Shown here: positions 34,270 to 44,978 of the stretch, piece by piece | Layout: each line of letters begins with the position of its first letter | Numbering within the stretch: position 1 is the first letter of the stretch | Assembly (NCBI GenBank): GCA_022828595.1 | Contig: JAKGHH010000005.1 | Location: 59,701,655 to 59,765,654, forward strand | Direction: 5' to 3' | DNA from: Nelumbo lutea | Lineage: Eukaryota; Streptophyta; Magnoliopsida; Proteales; Nelumbonaceae | DNA: 64,000 nt | Program-made: the position numbers and the translations under genes | The notes under the pieces: generated by a model | Databases searched by the model: none | What the model saw: only the letters and a program-made list of their open reading frames with translations | Told to the model about the DNA's origin: nothing

Positions 34270-35230
34270 TGCAATGTTGAATCATTGTTGTGAAACTCGC
34301 GTGAGACCATTTGGTCCAAATGGCTCTTGGAGTGTCTACATGAAATGCTGATTAGGGAAGGTGTAGAACATGAATGTTTTCGATTTTATTTGTTTTAGGG
34401 ATCCCCTCATCAACAAAAACAAACCCAAAATAAACGTGTTCTTGAACTCTAAACAAAGTTTGTTTAGGCTTTATAAAATAAAACATGTTTTTTTGTTTAT
34501 GTTTTTAGTCTAATGAATTATATGTATTGTGATCTAACCCAATCCGTTAATTATGAAATATTATATATTATATATGTATAATTTATATATTATTTATATA
34601 ATTTTAATTTTTATATTTTAATATATTATTATATTATATAAGTAATATAATCACATAATATAAATATAATTTAATCAAGTCAGATATCCAATAATATATT
34701 CAAATTCAAATTCGAATCATGCTTTTGAAAATTCAAAGGATCCTTATCAGATTCGAATCAGTCAGATTTTCTTAACAGAACGGATCAGATATGCCTTTAC
34801 TGAGTCAATCTGATCCGTTTGCAGCCCTATCCACAGTACCATGTAGCAGCAAACAAAAGATGTGGATCAATAATATTTTCAGTTCATGTTTTGTTAAATG
34901 TGAAAGTAGACTTTATGAAACTGAACCAACAAAATTCACCATGAATTTTCAGCATTTCTCTTAAATTCACAACTTTTTAAAATGTCTAAAACTCACCATG
35001 TCAGTAAGTTTTTATTTTCCATTAAATGTTTTTTTCAGTGTGATACTAGATTTGAACCTTGCTTGAGAGATAGGAGTATCAATCACACTAGATTTTCACT
35101 TTGACACTAACTTAGAATAATTTCTTGCAGATTTGTCTTTCTCTCACTATTAAATTTCCAAAATTTTGGTTAGAAACTAGAGAGAATACCTGAAAAGTAA
35201 AGTTTGTTAAGATCACATGTTTAAATGACC
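34270..35230. other. AT-rich non-coding DNA
   Basis: No gene or bounded repeat that I can support. Parts of 34680-34830 (TCAAATTCGAATCATG, GATCAGATATGCC) look like worn MITE text. Confidence 0.45.
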
Positions 35231-35244
35231 ATGCCATTAGTAGC

Positions 35245-35649
35245 TAAGGGTGTCAATGGAACGGTTTTGGATTGGACCCCGTCCAGTCCTTAATCAATTT
35301 GGATGGATTGGATGGACCAATAAGACATATTGGATTGGACCAATCCGGTCCAAAATATTTATTAGATTGGATTGGACCTGGTCCATCCGTAATAAATTTA
35401 TATTGGATTGGATTAAGCCAATATCCGGTCTATTGATAGAAGATAAGAATATAGGTCTCAATAGATCAGGTTTGGGTTGAAAACCAATCAAAATCAAAAC
35501 AAATTTGAACAAATTGGACGGTTCAGACATTGAATTGGACCAGTCCAAATGGTCCAAAATATTCATTAGACTGAATTGGACCTGGTCCATTTATAATGGA
35601 CTCACATTTGAATCGGATTAGACCAAATCCAATCCAATTGACATCCCTG
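35245..35649. mobile_element. hAT-type MITE (TAGGGGTGTCAAT family), complete
   Basis: A 405 bp element with ends TAAGGGTGTCAATGGAACGG and CAATCCAATTGACATCCCTG. Perfect 8 bp flanks TTAGTAGC at 35237-35244 and 35650-35657. It is closely related to 2189-2571. Its target spanned the left junction of another MITE (35654-35922). Confidence 0.9.
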
Positions 35650-35653
35650 TTAG

Positions 35654-35922
35654 TAGCCCTGTTCATGGTCTGGGCTTTTCAAAATGATTAACCTAAGCCC
35701 AAGTCAGGTCCTTGTATAAAGCCTGAAGGCCAATCTAGAGAAATATATTATAATATATTAATTTATATTTATTAATAATATATTATATTTTTTATTGTAC
35801 ACAATATTATCAGGCTTATTTAAAAAAAGCCAGAACCTGTGCCGATGGAACTAAAACTTTGTTCAAATTTGATACAGAATGGGCCAGTCTATCAAGTTAC
35901 CCTCAGCCCGTGAATTGGTCTA
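35654..35922. mobile_element. hAT-like MITE interrupted at its left border
   Basis: Ends TAGCCCTGTTCATGG and GTGAATTGGTCTA are imperfect inverted repeats. Its left target duplication is separated from it by the MITE at 35245-35649: GCCATTAG at 35233-35240 against GCTATTAG at 35923-35930 (7 of 8). This element therefore came first. Interior words are GGCTTTTC and GCCTGAAGGCC. Confidence 0.7.
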
Positions 35923-36049
35923 GCTATTAGGCAAGAACTTCCTAGATAAAGAAAGGCATGGTGCATTAAACACATAGTGATGTAGAACACCATAGTAGGG
36001 GTGGCAAATTTTCAACCAAATCCAACCATTATTGGATTGTATCCATTTA

Positions 36050-36467
36050 GGGAGTGTTCTTTTTCTGGATTTTGAGAGGGGGGAAAGTTGGTCAATGGGA
36101 TTTTGATTCCCATTGACCAAAAATCTTATGTTGTTTTTTTAAATTTATGTGGAGACCAGGGAAAGCTTATTTTCTTAGGTATCACTTAACAATCTCTTGG
36201 GTGGGTATTTATTTTCCTGGGTATCACTTACCCATCTCTTAGGTGGGTAAATAACTTTTCCACCTTGGTAGAAAGTTGACAATACTTGAAAGGGATAAAA
36301 ATGCCCCTTGTAATAATGAATTTTTATGGATAAAATGGTCATTACCTTATTTACAAGGGAAATAAAAAAACATGGGTAAATACACTTACCCGGGTAAATC
36401 TTTCCTGAAAACAATTACCTGGATAAGTGCATTTACTCAGGTAACTTAATGAAATGCGAATACGACC
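36050..36467. mobile_element. PIF/Harbinger-like MITE
   Basis: A 418 bp element with ends GGGAGTGTTCTTTTTCTGG and GAAATGCGAATACGACC and TTA on both sides (36047-36049, 36468-36470). It contains repeats of ACTTACCC and ATCTCTTGGGTGGGTA. A related copy is at 62444-62751. Confidence 0.7.
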
Positions 36468-36715
36468 TTAATTTAATCATAGGTCTGGTGGGTTGGGTAA
36501 CTCAATAAAGCAAGATTTAATGATTTGGGTGGACTAGGTCATGGCTATTCAATGGGTAACCCATTAGCCTCTTCATATTTTGACTTACCCCTCCTCTCAA
36601 TAACCCTCTTCTAAACCCTAAGCAATTACTTTAGTTCAACGCCAATGATGAAGATCTCCAAACTTGCACTAGAGATTCAATTAAGTGATCAATTGATCAT
36701 GATTCATGAATCTTA

Positions 36716-37217
36716 GGGCCCGTTTGGCAAGTCTTTTTGGGAAGATCTTTTGATAGTTCTAACAACCAAAAGACGCAAATTCGCTTTTGCATGAAGATCT
36801 GAGCAGCTCGAAGCTAATTTGACAAATACACACCTTTCCATGTGTCTTTCCCCACAAGAATAAAGCACAAAAAACACGAAAATGTTCATTTAGAGCTTCC
36901 CAAAATCAGCCTAAAATGGGCTTCTCGCAGGGGCAGAGACAAGAATTTTTTATAAGAGGGGTCAAAACTTATGGATAGGCCATAGGGAGAGACAACATTT
37001 GGGTGGAAAGTGGGGTGAGGAAAGAAACTAGCATGAAAAAATATATCGTGTGGAGATTTTTGGACCATGGGGGGGCATGGCTCCCCTAGGTCCCCCCTTG
37101 GCTCCGGCTTTCGGTGGTTAGATTTTTCACAAACCAATTGGGAATAGGCAAAAAACCGGTCTGCCTAACTTGTAAACAGCTGAAAGACCACGCAAAAAAA
37201 ATGCACCAAACGGGCCC
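36716..37217. mobile_element. PIF/Harbinger-like MITE (GGGCCCGTTTGG ends)
   Basis: A 502 bp element with strong termini GGGCCCGTTTGGCAAG and CACCAAACGGGCCC, flanked by TTA (36713-36715, 37218-37220). This is the classic Tourist-like terminus and duplication. Confidence 0.85.
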
Positions 37218-37220
37218 TTA

Positions 37221-38060
37221 ATCTCATATGCACGGTCTCTCCCTGAACATCCATTGGCAGAGAAGGTCTGCTTCAGCTTTAAAAAAGTATTTCTATATTA
37301 AGCACTGTTACTCAGTTGTTGAAATCCAATAAGTTTCAGATATGAAACTAATCTAAACGATCCAAGTGAAGGTTAGAAAAAACCTGGTGAAGCTCCGTTA
37401 GATCCCAGATGATTTGCTATTTAAGTCAATATGCAAAAGGAATTCCATATCCAAAATTCAAATCTACCTCTATTCTCCTACAAAATAGATTTGATCTAGC
37501 ATGATTTGAAGAAATATGATTTAGTTGCGAATTGCTTCTAAAAAGCCACCCATCTAACATCTAGTCGAGCTAAATGAAATTTATGACAGTATATTTTTAT
37601 AATTCTAAAAAGCCACCCATCTCTCAAATCTGGAATGGGTGGACGAACTATGCATTTGTTTTCTGTAATTTCTAGTAGTTTTATACGTTTTCAGTATATT
37701 TTTATAATTCCTCTATTTTTTCTGCAATTTCTGTTGTTGTTTTTTTCATTTTTCTTTTTTTTTTGTTATTTTTTTCTACAATTAAGATGACTTTGTTTGT
37801 AGTTTCTGATTTTTTATTTATTTTTCATAATTTCTATTATTTATCATCATTTTCTGTGTTTTTATCATAGAATTTTTACAAAATGAATAACCAAGTTTTA
37901 TCATTTGATAAAATCAGTTATGTTTTTAAAATAATGAAAAAAATAGTGAGCATTTTTTTTTGTCTAAACTGCCCCTTTTATAAATTTGTATAAGGGAGGG
38001 TGGAAGTTCCTGTTCATCATCTTCCTCCTCCCAAAAATACAAACAGTAAGAGAGATGCTA
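37221..38060. other. AT-rich non-coding DNA
   Basis: No supported gene. The word TTCTAAAAAGCCACCCATCT occurs twice (about 37536 and 37603), a small local duplication. Poly-T stretches with ATTTCTG follow. Confidence 0.45.
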
Positions 38061-38067
38061 TGATTAT

Positions 38068-38386
38068 TGATGTAGGGATATTTGGCAGGGCTCGCATCAT
38101 GCCACGTAACATCGGTCATATCAAATCCTGGCCGCACATCATCAATTGTTTCTAACGATTTCAAAGCAAGGCCAACTATAAAAGGGGTGCTCATCTCAAG
38201 GTAAACACTAAGTTACCTTGTCTCTAGCTCTAAGCCCCCGTCTCTAATTTGGTCTAATCCCTCTTAAACACTAGATTAACTTGATCATTAGAGTCTCCGC
38301 CTCTGAAATAATACTGAGGGCTTTTAACGTATACTCTTCTCTTATTTACAGAACGAATCTATCGCCTCAAATATTTCACAGCAACA
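38068..38386 (+). mobile_element. Solo LTR with TATA box
   Basis: A 319 bp sequence starting TGATGTAGGGATATTTGGC and ending TTTCACAGCAACA, flanked by perfect 5 bp repeats ATTAT (38063-38067, 38387-38391). It contains TATAAAAGGGG at about 38177 and an R-like region (TAACTTGATCATTAGAGTC). No internal element sequence remains, so it is a solo LTR left by recombination. It lies immediately upstream of a MATE gene fragment. Confidence 0.75.
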
Positions 38387-38570
38387 ATTATATCCTATAG
38401 TGGCTGTTGCTTCAATGGCTATTTTGATTCAAACCACTGCCTTAATTTACATCATTCCTTCTTCTCTGAGCTTCGGCGTCTCCACAAAGGTCGGTAACAC
38501 TTGCGAACCAGCCACATGGTGCTGCAGCTGGTGTCTTAGTCTCGGTTGTTGAACCGAATGGATGATTTCA
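38387..38570 (+). pseudogene. MATE (DETOXIFICATION) transporter fragment, plus strand
   Basis: MATE transporters are membrane antiporters for organic cations and metabolites. The plus strand reads PIVAVASMAILIQTTALIYI, then IPSSLSFGVSTKVGNT, the conserved core of plant MATE proteins around the QTT...IPSSLS and STRVGNELG motifs. After GNT a one-base shift leads into ANQPHGAAAGVLVSVVEPN, which matches the expected continuation. Only about 55 codons remain. The 5' side is cut by, or replaced at, the solo LTR; no other exon was found. Confidence 0.75.
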
Positions 38571-38849
38571 CTCATAGTCATAGGTCAGAACACGAGTAGA
38601 GATCCCAATTTTTGACTGTGATGGCAAAGTAGGTTAAAGGGAGGAAAGCGATGATGTTTACAGTCACAGGTCAGCCGCATGTGTTCATGCATTATGCATG
38701 AGTAATTGACTGAAAATCCTGTTTGCGGTCTGCTACTGTGCTAATACTTCACACACATGTGGTAGCTTCTATTTACTGTTATCCATCATCTAAATAATAT
38801 CCACCTTTAGCCAAAAATTCTAGACAAATAATACCCGCCTTTAGCTTTT

Positions 38850-39030
38850 GTTAACTTCCGCCTCAGGAGACGGAAGGGAACCAGTTTGTTACCGGTTCTT
38901 TGGGAGATACCCAAGCACAGAAAAGACGGAATGATATAAATTAAGGCAGTGGTTTTAATCAAAATACCCATTAAAGTAACAGTCGTTATTGATTTGAGCG
39001 TTTTCGGGAATAATTCCTCAGTCTTCTGAT
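38850..39030 (-). pseudogene. MATE transporter fragment, minus strand
   Basis: The minus strand encodes FPKTLKSITTVTLMGILI, KTTALIYIIPSFLCLGISQ and RTGNKL, the same segment of a MATE protein as at 38387-38570 but in opposite orientation and with different residues. The two copies therefore form an imperfect inverted pair about 0.4 kb apart. Flanking sequence does not match, so they may be separate captures or diverged paralogues. Confidence 0.7.
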
Positions 39031-39663
39031 TTCTCCTTTCTTGACCACAGGTCGTGAAGCGCAGCCTCGTTCTTGTAGTTCGGCCCCGCCCTATCAGCAA
39101 AGATTATCTGATTGCTCCATTCATGCGTGCACCACTTCGGATTGAGCAGCATCAACTATTTTTGTTTTTTAGGAGGAGAAAGACGATCAATAGTAATTTC
39201 TGCATTCTTTTTTTATTTGATTTGCAAATTTATAAAAGGGGCAATTTGGTTAAAGAAAATGATTTTTTTGTTCTATTCATTGTTTTCGTAACGTATTTCA
39301 AAACATATCAAAATTTGCAATTTGATGAAACTTTATTTTTTTTTTGTAAAAAGCTTTTTTATCATTTCTGTTATATTTTCCTGCAATTTTTGTTTTTTTC
39401 AATATTTTCTGTTATACATTTCTGTATTTTGTGTTTTTTTTTTGCACTTTCTATGTTTTTTTATTTTTTTGTTTTTTTAATAATTTTTTTATATTTTCTA
39501 TAATTTCTGCATTTTTTCTATGTTTTAATGGATTAAAAATTAATAAGTTGGATTGGGTTTAAATTTCTTTAAATGAGTCATTAATGGGTTGGCAGGTTAA
39601 GGTTAGTTGAAGCTCAACCCAAACCCATCCAATTACCTTTCCCTACACCATAGAACCCTGAAG

Positions 39664-39894
39664 CAAGGTTCAAAATATCGATACATTTGTACGGCCGTAT
39701 CGGGCGAATCAATACTGTTTTTTTTAGTTTTTTGTATTTTTTTTTGAAACCGGTTCATGGGGGCCGGTTTAAGGCTCCTCCACCCCCTAAACCGGTCAAA
39801 CCAATATACCCAATATAGGGGTGTATCAGAGGGGTCCGAGAACGATACTTATTGACTTGATACGAGCCGATAAATATCAATACTTTGAACTTTG
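39664..39894. mobile_element. hAT-like MITE, 231 bp
   Basis: Ends CAAGGTTCAAAATATCGATAC and ATCAATACTTTGAACTTTG are inverted repeats. Perfect 8 bp flanks CCCTGAAG at 39656-39663 and 39895-39902. The interior includes GAAACCGGTTCATGG and CCTAAACCGGTCAAACC. Confidence 0.85.
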
Positions 39895-40499
39895 CCCTGA
39901 AGTAATGGAACCTGATTCGGCACGTATTTGAAAAGTGTCAATCACTAAACCTGTTCATGGGCCGGATTCAGGCCTGGACAAATTTTTAATGGAACCTGGT
40001 TAGGCACGTATTTGAAAAGTGAATATTATTGTGCACATTGCGTCTTCTCGTGTGGACTATGGAGAGTCTTCCCTTTCTATTAGATGTGCTAAAATCATGC
40101 ATGATTGAATAATAATATGTACAATTGTAAATTAGACAGCAGTTGATTAATGGAATTTACGAGAAAGTTTTCTCAAGGCTCATTTGTTTTAGGTGTAAAT
40201 TCAGTTTTACACCGATGGGAAATATGAACCAGAGTAGTTATCGATGGAAATTGAGACCGTAGATTTTGAAAATTTACACCGATTATATTTGGTTGTCGGT
40301 GTAAATTCGGTGAGATGGGAGTTACTAATGAAACCTGACATGGGAGCTACTAACTATAGTCGATACAGAAAGAAGAGGGAAGCAAAGAAGAAAAAGAAAG
40401 AAAAAGGAGGAGAAGATGGAGAGAGAAAAGTCAGAGGTAGGTTCACAGATTTGCAGTGGCGGTGACAGAACAGAGAAATAAAAAACGGGGGGAAGAAGA

Positions 40500-40745
40500 A
40501 CAAGAGAGAGAGAGAAATCTCATACTGCCGCTGCAATTAGGTTTTGCCGTTGTCGCCCTTGGTTCAGATCCGCCCTGAGAGAGAGAAATATCATACTGCC
40601 ACTGTAACTCGGTTTTGCCACTACCACCTTGGGTTCAGATCTGCCCTGGGAGAGAGAAATCTCATACTGCCGCTGCTGGGTTTTGTCGCTGCCGCCCTGG
40701 GAGAGAGAAATCTCATATTACCGCTGCCGCTGCCGGGTTTTCCTT
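40500..40745 (+). repeat. Tandem repeat, unit about 60-70 bp
   Basis: Four degenerate copies of a unit with GAGAGAGAAATCTCATACTG, CCGCTGC and GGGTTTTGCC. The block lies in a longer repeat (about 40185-40905) whose margins share GGTGTAAATTC and TTTTACACCG in inverted order, suggesting a TIR element around it. Confidence 0.65.
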
Positions 40746-41349
40746 CTAAATGTTTGACGGAGATGCATCGGCGCCAACCAACAATTTTGATGTATATTTT
40801 ACATCTATTATCGGTGTAAAAAAATTTAAAACTGAATTTTACACCGATTACACTCTTTCAAAACATGTGTAAAATCGTTCGACTTTCCACCCCGAACAAT
40901 CGTGGCCTATAGGAAAAAAAAAAAGAGTCGTGTAAATATGGAGTAATGGAATTTACCTTTTCCTTCTCTGCGTGTGTCGTGGAAGGTTGGTGGTAGGGAG
41001 CAGAAACTGGCTCGTAGCGGCTGATACAACCATTTTAACTTAACGTCCCATGGTTCGTTCCTCCTAGAGAAACGGGAAAACCTTGTTTTCTGAAAACTAA
41101 CTGCTTTTACTTTTATCAAGTACTTCCCACCTCCCACATGCACCGCATCTCCCTCTCCATACACATTGATATTACTCACTGATCACTGGATCTCCGGTAA
41201 AATGCCCACCCCTGTTCGATCAAGTTACGCCAGCGACTCCACATCACATGGCACATAGCTAGCATGACCTAAATACCAAGGAGCAAATGAGACTCCTGCT
41301 GGCTGCTGCTAACCACATCCCCGTCGAATGCTGCTGGCCATGGGCTGCT

Positions 41350-42735
41350 TCAACATTTTTTATCTGAAACACAGCGGAAATTCCAATTCTGGGTTGGTGG
41401 GAATGGCTCCAGGAGATCGATGCCCCATTGTGCAAAGGGCCATGGGCTGGCGAGGTATTTGAAGTTGGAGGCAGGTTGACGGTGGATATTGGCGTGCTTC
41501 TGACACTTGTCGCATTTTCTGACGAGCTTGACAGCTTCTGCCTTCATCGTTGGCCAGTAGTATCCTTGGCGAAGTGCTTTTTGGGCGAGTGCTCTACCCC
41601 CCAAGTGTCCGCCGCACAGGCCTTCATGAGTGTCGCGGAGTACGAACTCGGCTTCGGTAGGTCGCAGGCAACGCAAGTACGGGAGCGTGTAGGATCGTCG
41701 GTATAACCGTTCGTCTATTATGACGTATTTGGTTGCCTGGTGCTGCACCCTCTTGGCCGCATTGCGTTCTGCAGGGAGGGTTCCGTCTATCAAAAAGATC
41801 GCGAGTGGGTCGATCCAGCTCGGCTCTGCTTCCAAGACGGGAGCGACCTCCTCTGTCCCCCCGAGAATACTAGGCCGAGGTAAGTCCTCTATGTAAACAG
41901 TTCTCATGTCGTTGCGGCTTGTGCTGGCTAACCCGAACTCGGTTATGAAGCTGGTTTTTTCCTCATCGGATGGGTCCATCCGGATTTGGTTGTAACCCGA
42001 GTAGGCGTCTAGGAAGCTTAGCAACTCATTTCCCAAGGTCGCGTCCACTAAGCGGTCAATTCTGGGGAGGGGGAAGCAATCTTTCGGGCAAGCTCGGTTC
42101 AGGTCGGTGTAGTCGACGCACATGCGCCACTTGCTGTTTGCCTTTTTTACCAACACCGGGTTGGCCACCCAGCTCGGGTAATGGACTTCCCTTATGAAGT
42201 TTGTTGCGAGGAGCTTCTCGACCTCCTCGTCGACCGCCCTCCAGCGTTCTGGGGCTAAGTTGCGTTTCTTCTGTCTAACGGGTCTGACTACAGGGTCAGT
42301 ATTAAGTTTGTGAGTTATAAGGTCGGGGCTAATGTCGGGCATGTCGGCCACGGACCAGGCAAAAATATCTAAATTTTGAAGTAAAAAACTCACCAGTTCG
42401 GTTCGTAGGGGTTCCTCGACGGAAGCTCCGATCTGAAGTGTGCGAGCTGGGTCCATAGCCGAAGTCGGGATTGTGACCGTTTCCTCTATGGGCGAAACTC
42501 GTTCCTCACCTTGCTCCGTAGGCCGCTCCAGTTCGAGGTCGTCGGCCGCCTTGGTTTTTCCATTCAGGGTGACAACATAACACTTGCGGGACTCGAGCTG
42601 GTTGCCCCGCGCTACCCTCACACCAAAGTCCGTAGGGAACTTCATGGCCAAATAGTAGGTGGAGACCACCGCCCGTAGGATATGTGTGATCAGCCGCCCT
42701 ATTATGGCATTGTATGGGGAGGGGGTCGCGACCAC
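41350..42735 (-). pseudogene. pol: Chimeric pol frame: protease tail, truncated RT and integrase N-part fused in frame
   Basis: A 461-codon open frame. It begins in MVATPSPYNAIIGRLITHIL and runs through RT text (PVRQKKRNLAPERW, FIREVHYPSWVANPV, DLNRACPKDCFPLPRIDRLV, FLDAYSGYNQIRM, FITEFGL). It then jumps to ASTSRNDMRTVYIEDLPRPS, which in copy 1 lies after the RNase H domains, and continues with the integrase zinc region HEGLCGGHLGGR and KCDKCQKHA. The deletion removes the YVDD catalytic loop yet keeps the frame. The last ~17 residues come from sequence outside the element. No enzymatic activity is expected. Confidence 0.88.
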
Positions 42736-42739
42736 CAGG

Positions 42740-43470
42740 AAATCATGGTTGAGTCTGACCGCACAAGGCTATGTGTCGACTTCCACAGGTGCTATTATTT
42801 TTCCGAGGGGCCTGACTTCCTCTCCACTGAAACCCACCAAGGGAGTGTTCGCGGGCTTCAGCTCGCTCCTTTGTAACTGTAGCTGGTCAAATGCTGATTT
42901 AAAGAGGATGTCCACTGAGTTGCCCGAATCTACGAGTACACATCGGACCTCGAAGTCGTTGATCCTTAGTTTAATGACAAGCGCGTCATCATGGGGGTAG
43001 TGGACCCCTCGCGCATCGTCCTCCGTGAAGAAGATTTGTTCTTCGGTCTTTGGTCTCTTTGGGGGGTTCCGTTCTTCGAGGGTCGCTTCGCGAACTAAAG
43101 TCCGGGCCGCTGCCGAGGTACACCCCGCTACCACCGAACCTCCCACAATTACATGGATGGTTCCCCGAACTGGCCTCTCTTCCGGAGGTTGTCGCTGCAA
43201 CGGTTCGGCAGGTCTGCTGCTAGACTCGGGGGCATCCTTTTCTTGCTCTCCTTGCCGACCTACCTTATTGTTATTATTGTTGTGCTGTACAAAGTTTCTC
43301 AAGTATCCGCGACGGATGAGCCCCTCTATCTCGTCCCGGAGGTTATTACACTGCTCGGTACTATGACCATGGTCTCTATGGAAACTACAATACAAATTCT
43401 TATTTCTCTCGTTTGGATTTCCCTTTAGGCGAGGTGGCCACTTCACGTACGGGGCGTCTTTGATCGTCAT
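42740..43470 (-). pseudogene. gag zinc motif and protease region (gypsy copy 2)
   Basis: This frame carries LYCSFHRDHGHSTEQC (nucleocapsid-type zinc motif) and, farther on, the aspartic protease motif CVLVDSGNSVDILF. It stops at VEVDT, where a TAG replaces the tryptophan codon TGG of copy 1 (GTWPCAVRLN). Sequence 3' of that stop continues in the same frame as the chimeric pol frame, so a single nonsense mutation separates them. Confidence 0.88.
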
Positions 43471-43536
43471 TAAGATCTCGGTCCGCCTTGTGTTTAACGT
43501 ACGGGGCGTCTTTCTTTTCTCATTCCCGCCTTCGGT

Positions 43537-44895
43537 TCATTGGTTGATTTCTTCCTCTGTCCTCATGAACTTATCCGCGAGCTTGAGGAATTTGGCCACG
43601 GTTGCGGGCTGGTTAGCCACCATGTGCCATTTGAATTCTTTGTGCGTCACCCCTCTTTTGGCCCTCGCGAGCTGCACTACGGGGTCCAACCGCGGTATCT
43701 GCAAGCATGCTTCGTTGAATCGCTTGATGTAGCCCCGAATGGATTCTCCTTCCCTTTGGACTACTCCGAAGATGCTTTCCTCTGTTATGGGGCACCGTTG
43801 GCTGGTGACAAAGTGTGCGGTGAAGACCTGCACGAACTGGGCCCAACACTTTATCGACCCGGGGGCCAGGTTCTTGTACCAAGTGCGGGCTACCCCCCTG
43901 AGGGTGGTGGTAAAGGCCACGCACATGCACGATTCGCTGGCCCTGGCGAGGTGCATTTGGGACTGAAAGGCGTCAACGTGGTCGTTGAGGTCGAAGGACT
44001 CGTCGTACTTGTCCAGAGGTGGGAGCTTGAAATTTCTGTGTAAGGGGACCGCCAGGAGTTCTGATGCGAGGGGGGAAGAAACTGAGAGAATCGGGGCAGC
44101 TCCTACCTCGTCCGAGCTCGTCTCTTTGCCTCTGAGCTCTGACAGGACACGGGTGGCGGTTTGGCGCCTTCGTTGTTGAGTGGGCCTTGTACTGGCGCTG
44201 CAGGCATCCATGTTACCGAGCTCGATGGGCCCGGAATGCTGGTAATCTGCCGCCAGGGCGCCGAATCGGTTTTTCGTGAGCGGGAACTCGGGATTGGAGC
44301 GCCGGGGTGCCGACCTCGCGGGCAAGGTTCCCGACCCGCCTGCAAGTTGCGAGGCGGGGATGATATTTTTCTCTCTTCGGCCTGGGGACGAGGCCTGGCT
44401 GTTAGGGGTGTTCTGGGGCCGGGAGGCCTTTCCCTGGTGGGGGCGTCCATCCTACGGGGAGGCCTTGACCGGCCTCGGAGCGGGGTGGCGAGGTGGAAGT
44501 AGTGGTTGGTTCAGTGGCAGTTGGGGGAACTGCTGTTGATAGTGATACTGTGAGATGTTGTGTAGTACTTGGTGCTGGTGAAGCTGGTGCTGCTGGAACT
44601 GTTGCATTTGGGCTTGCATTGACCACATGCATTGCCTCAGGTCGTCCAACCGGTTTTGGCTGGCTGCCAGGGGGACGGTAGTTGGTTCAGTAAAGGTTGT
44701 CTCAATAGGGGGAGGAAAGGGGATGCTGGTGGTAGGAAGGTTTACGAGCGCCTCTGCTTGTGGCGTGTTCAAGCTGGGGATCCCATCCACCGAAAAGGGG
44801 ATGGTGAACTGTCCAACGCACACCACGGGGACTTGAAGTTGTTCCCCGGTGGTGTTTGTCTCCGTGCCACGTCCGACGTTGCTGGAGGAGGCCAT
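43537..44895 (-). pseudogene. gag: gag, frameshifted (gypsy copy 2)
   Basis: It starts MASSSNVGRGTETNTTGEQL at 44895, and the glutamine-rich segment MQQFQQHQLHQHQ is intact. The first frame ends at 44452. The conserved gag core (KLPPLDKYDESFDLNDHVDA, ARTWYKNLAPGSI, IKRFNEACLQI) is in a second frame (44325-43537), so at least one lesion lies between. The ORF-rich plus strand over this interval is a shadow. Confidence 0.85.
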
Positions 44896-44956
44896 GAGTG
44901 TTGGGTTTTTTGAAGAAAAGAGGGTTATGGAAGTTTGGAGGGAGTCTTTTTGAAGC

Positions 44957-44978
44957 GTTTCCCACAGACGACGCCAAT
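44957..44978 (-). promoter_or_regulatory. Primer binding site of gypsy copy 2
   Basis: On the minus strand TTGGCGTCGTCTGTGGGAAA follows the LTR end by 1 bp. It is the unmutated form of the site seen in copy 1. Confidence 0.75.

Noticed and set aside
35250..35590. Open frames rich in Trp, Ile, Gly on both strands
   Set aside because: They lie entirely inside the MITE at 35245-35649 and reflect its TTGGATTGGACC words.
39054..39503. 149-codon Phe-rich frame
   Set aside because: Encoded by poly-T/AT-rich DNA downstream of the MATE remnant; no domain or codon structure.
42659..44913. Plus-strand open frames over gypsy copy 2
   Set aside because: Shadows of the minus-strand gag-pol; the gag and protease motifs are on the minus strand.
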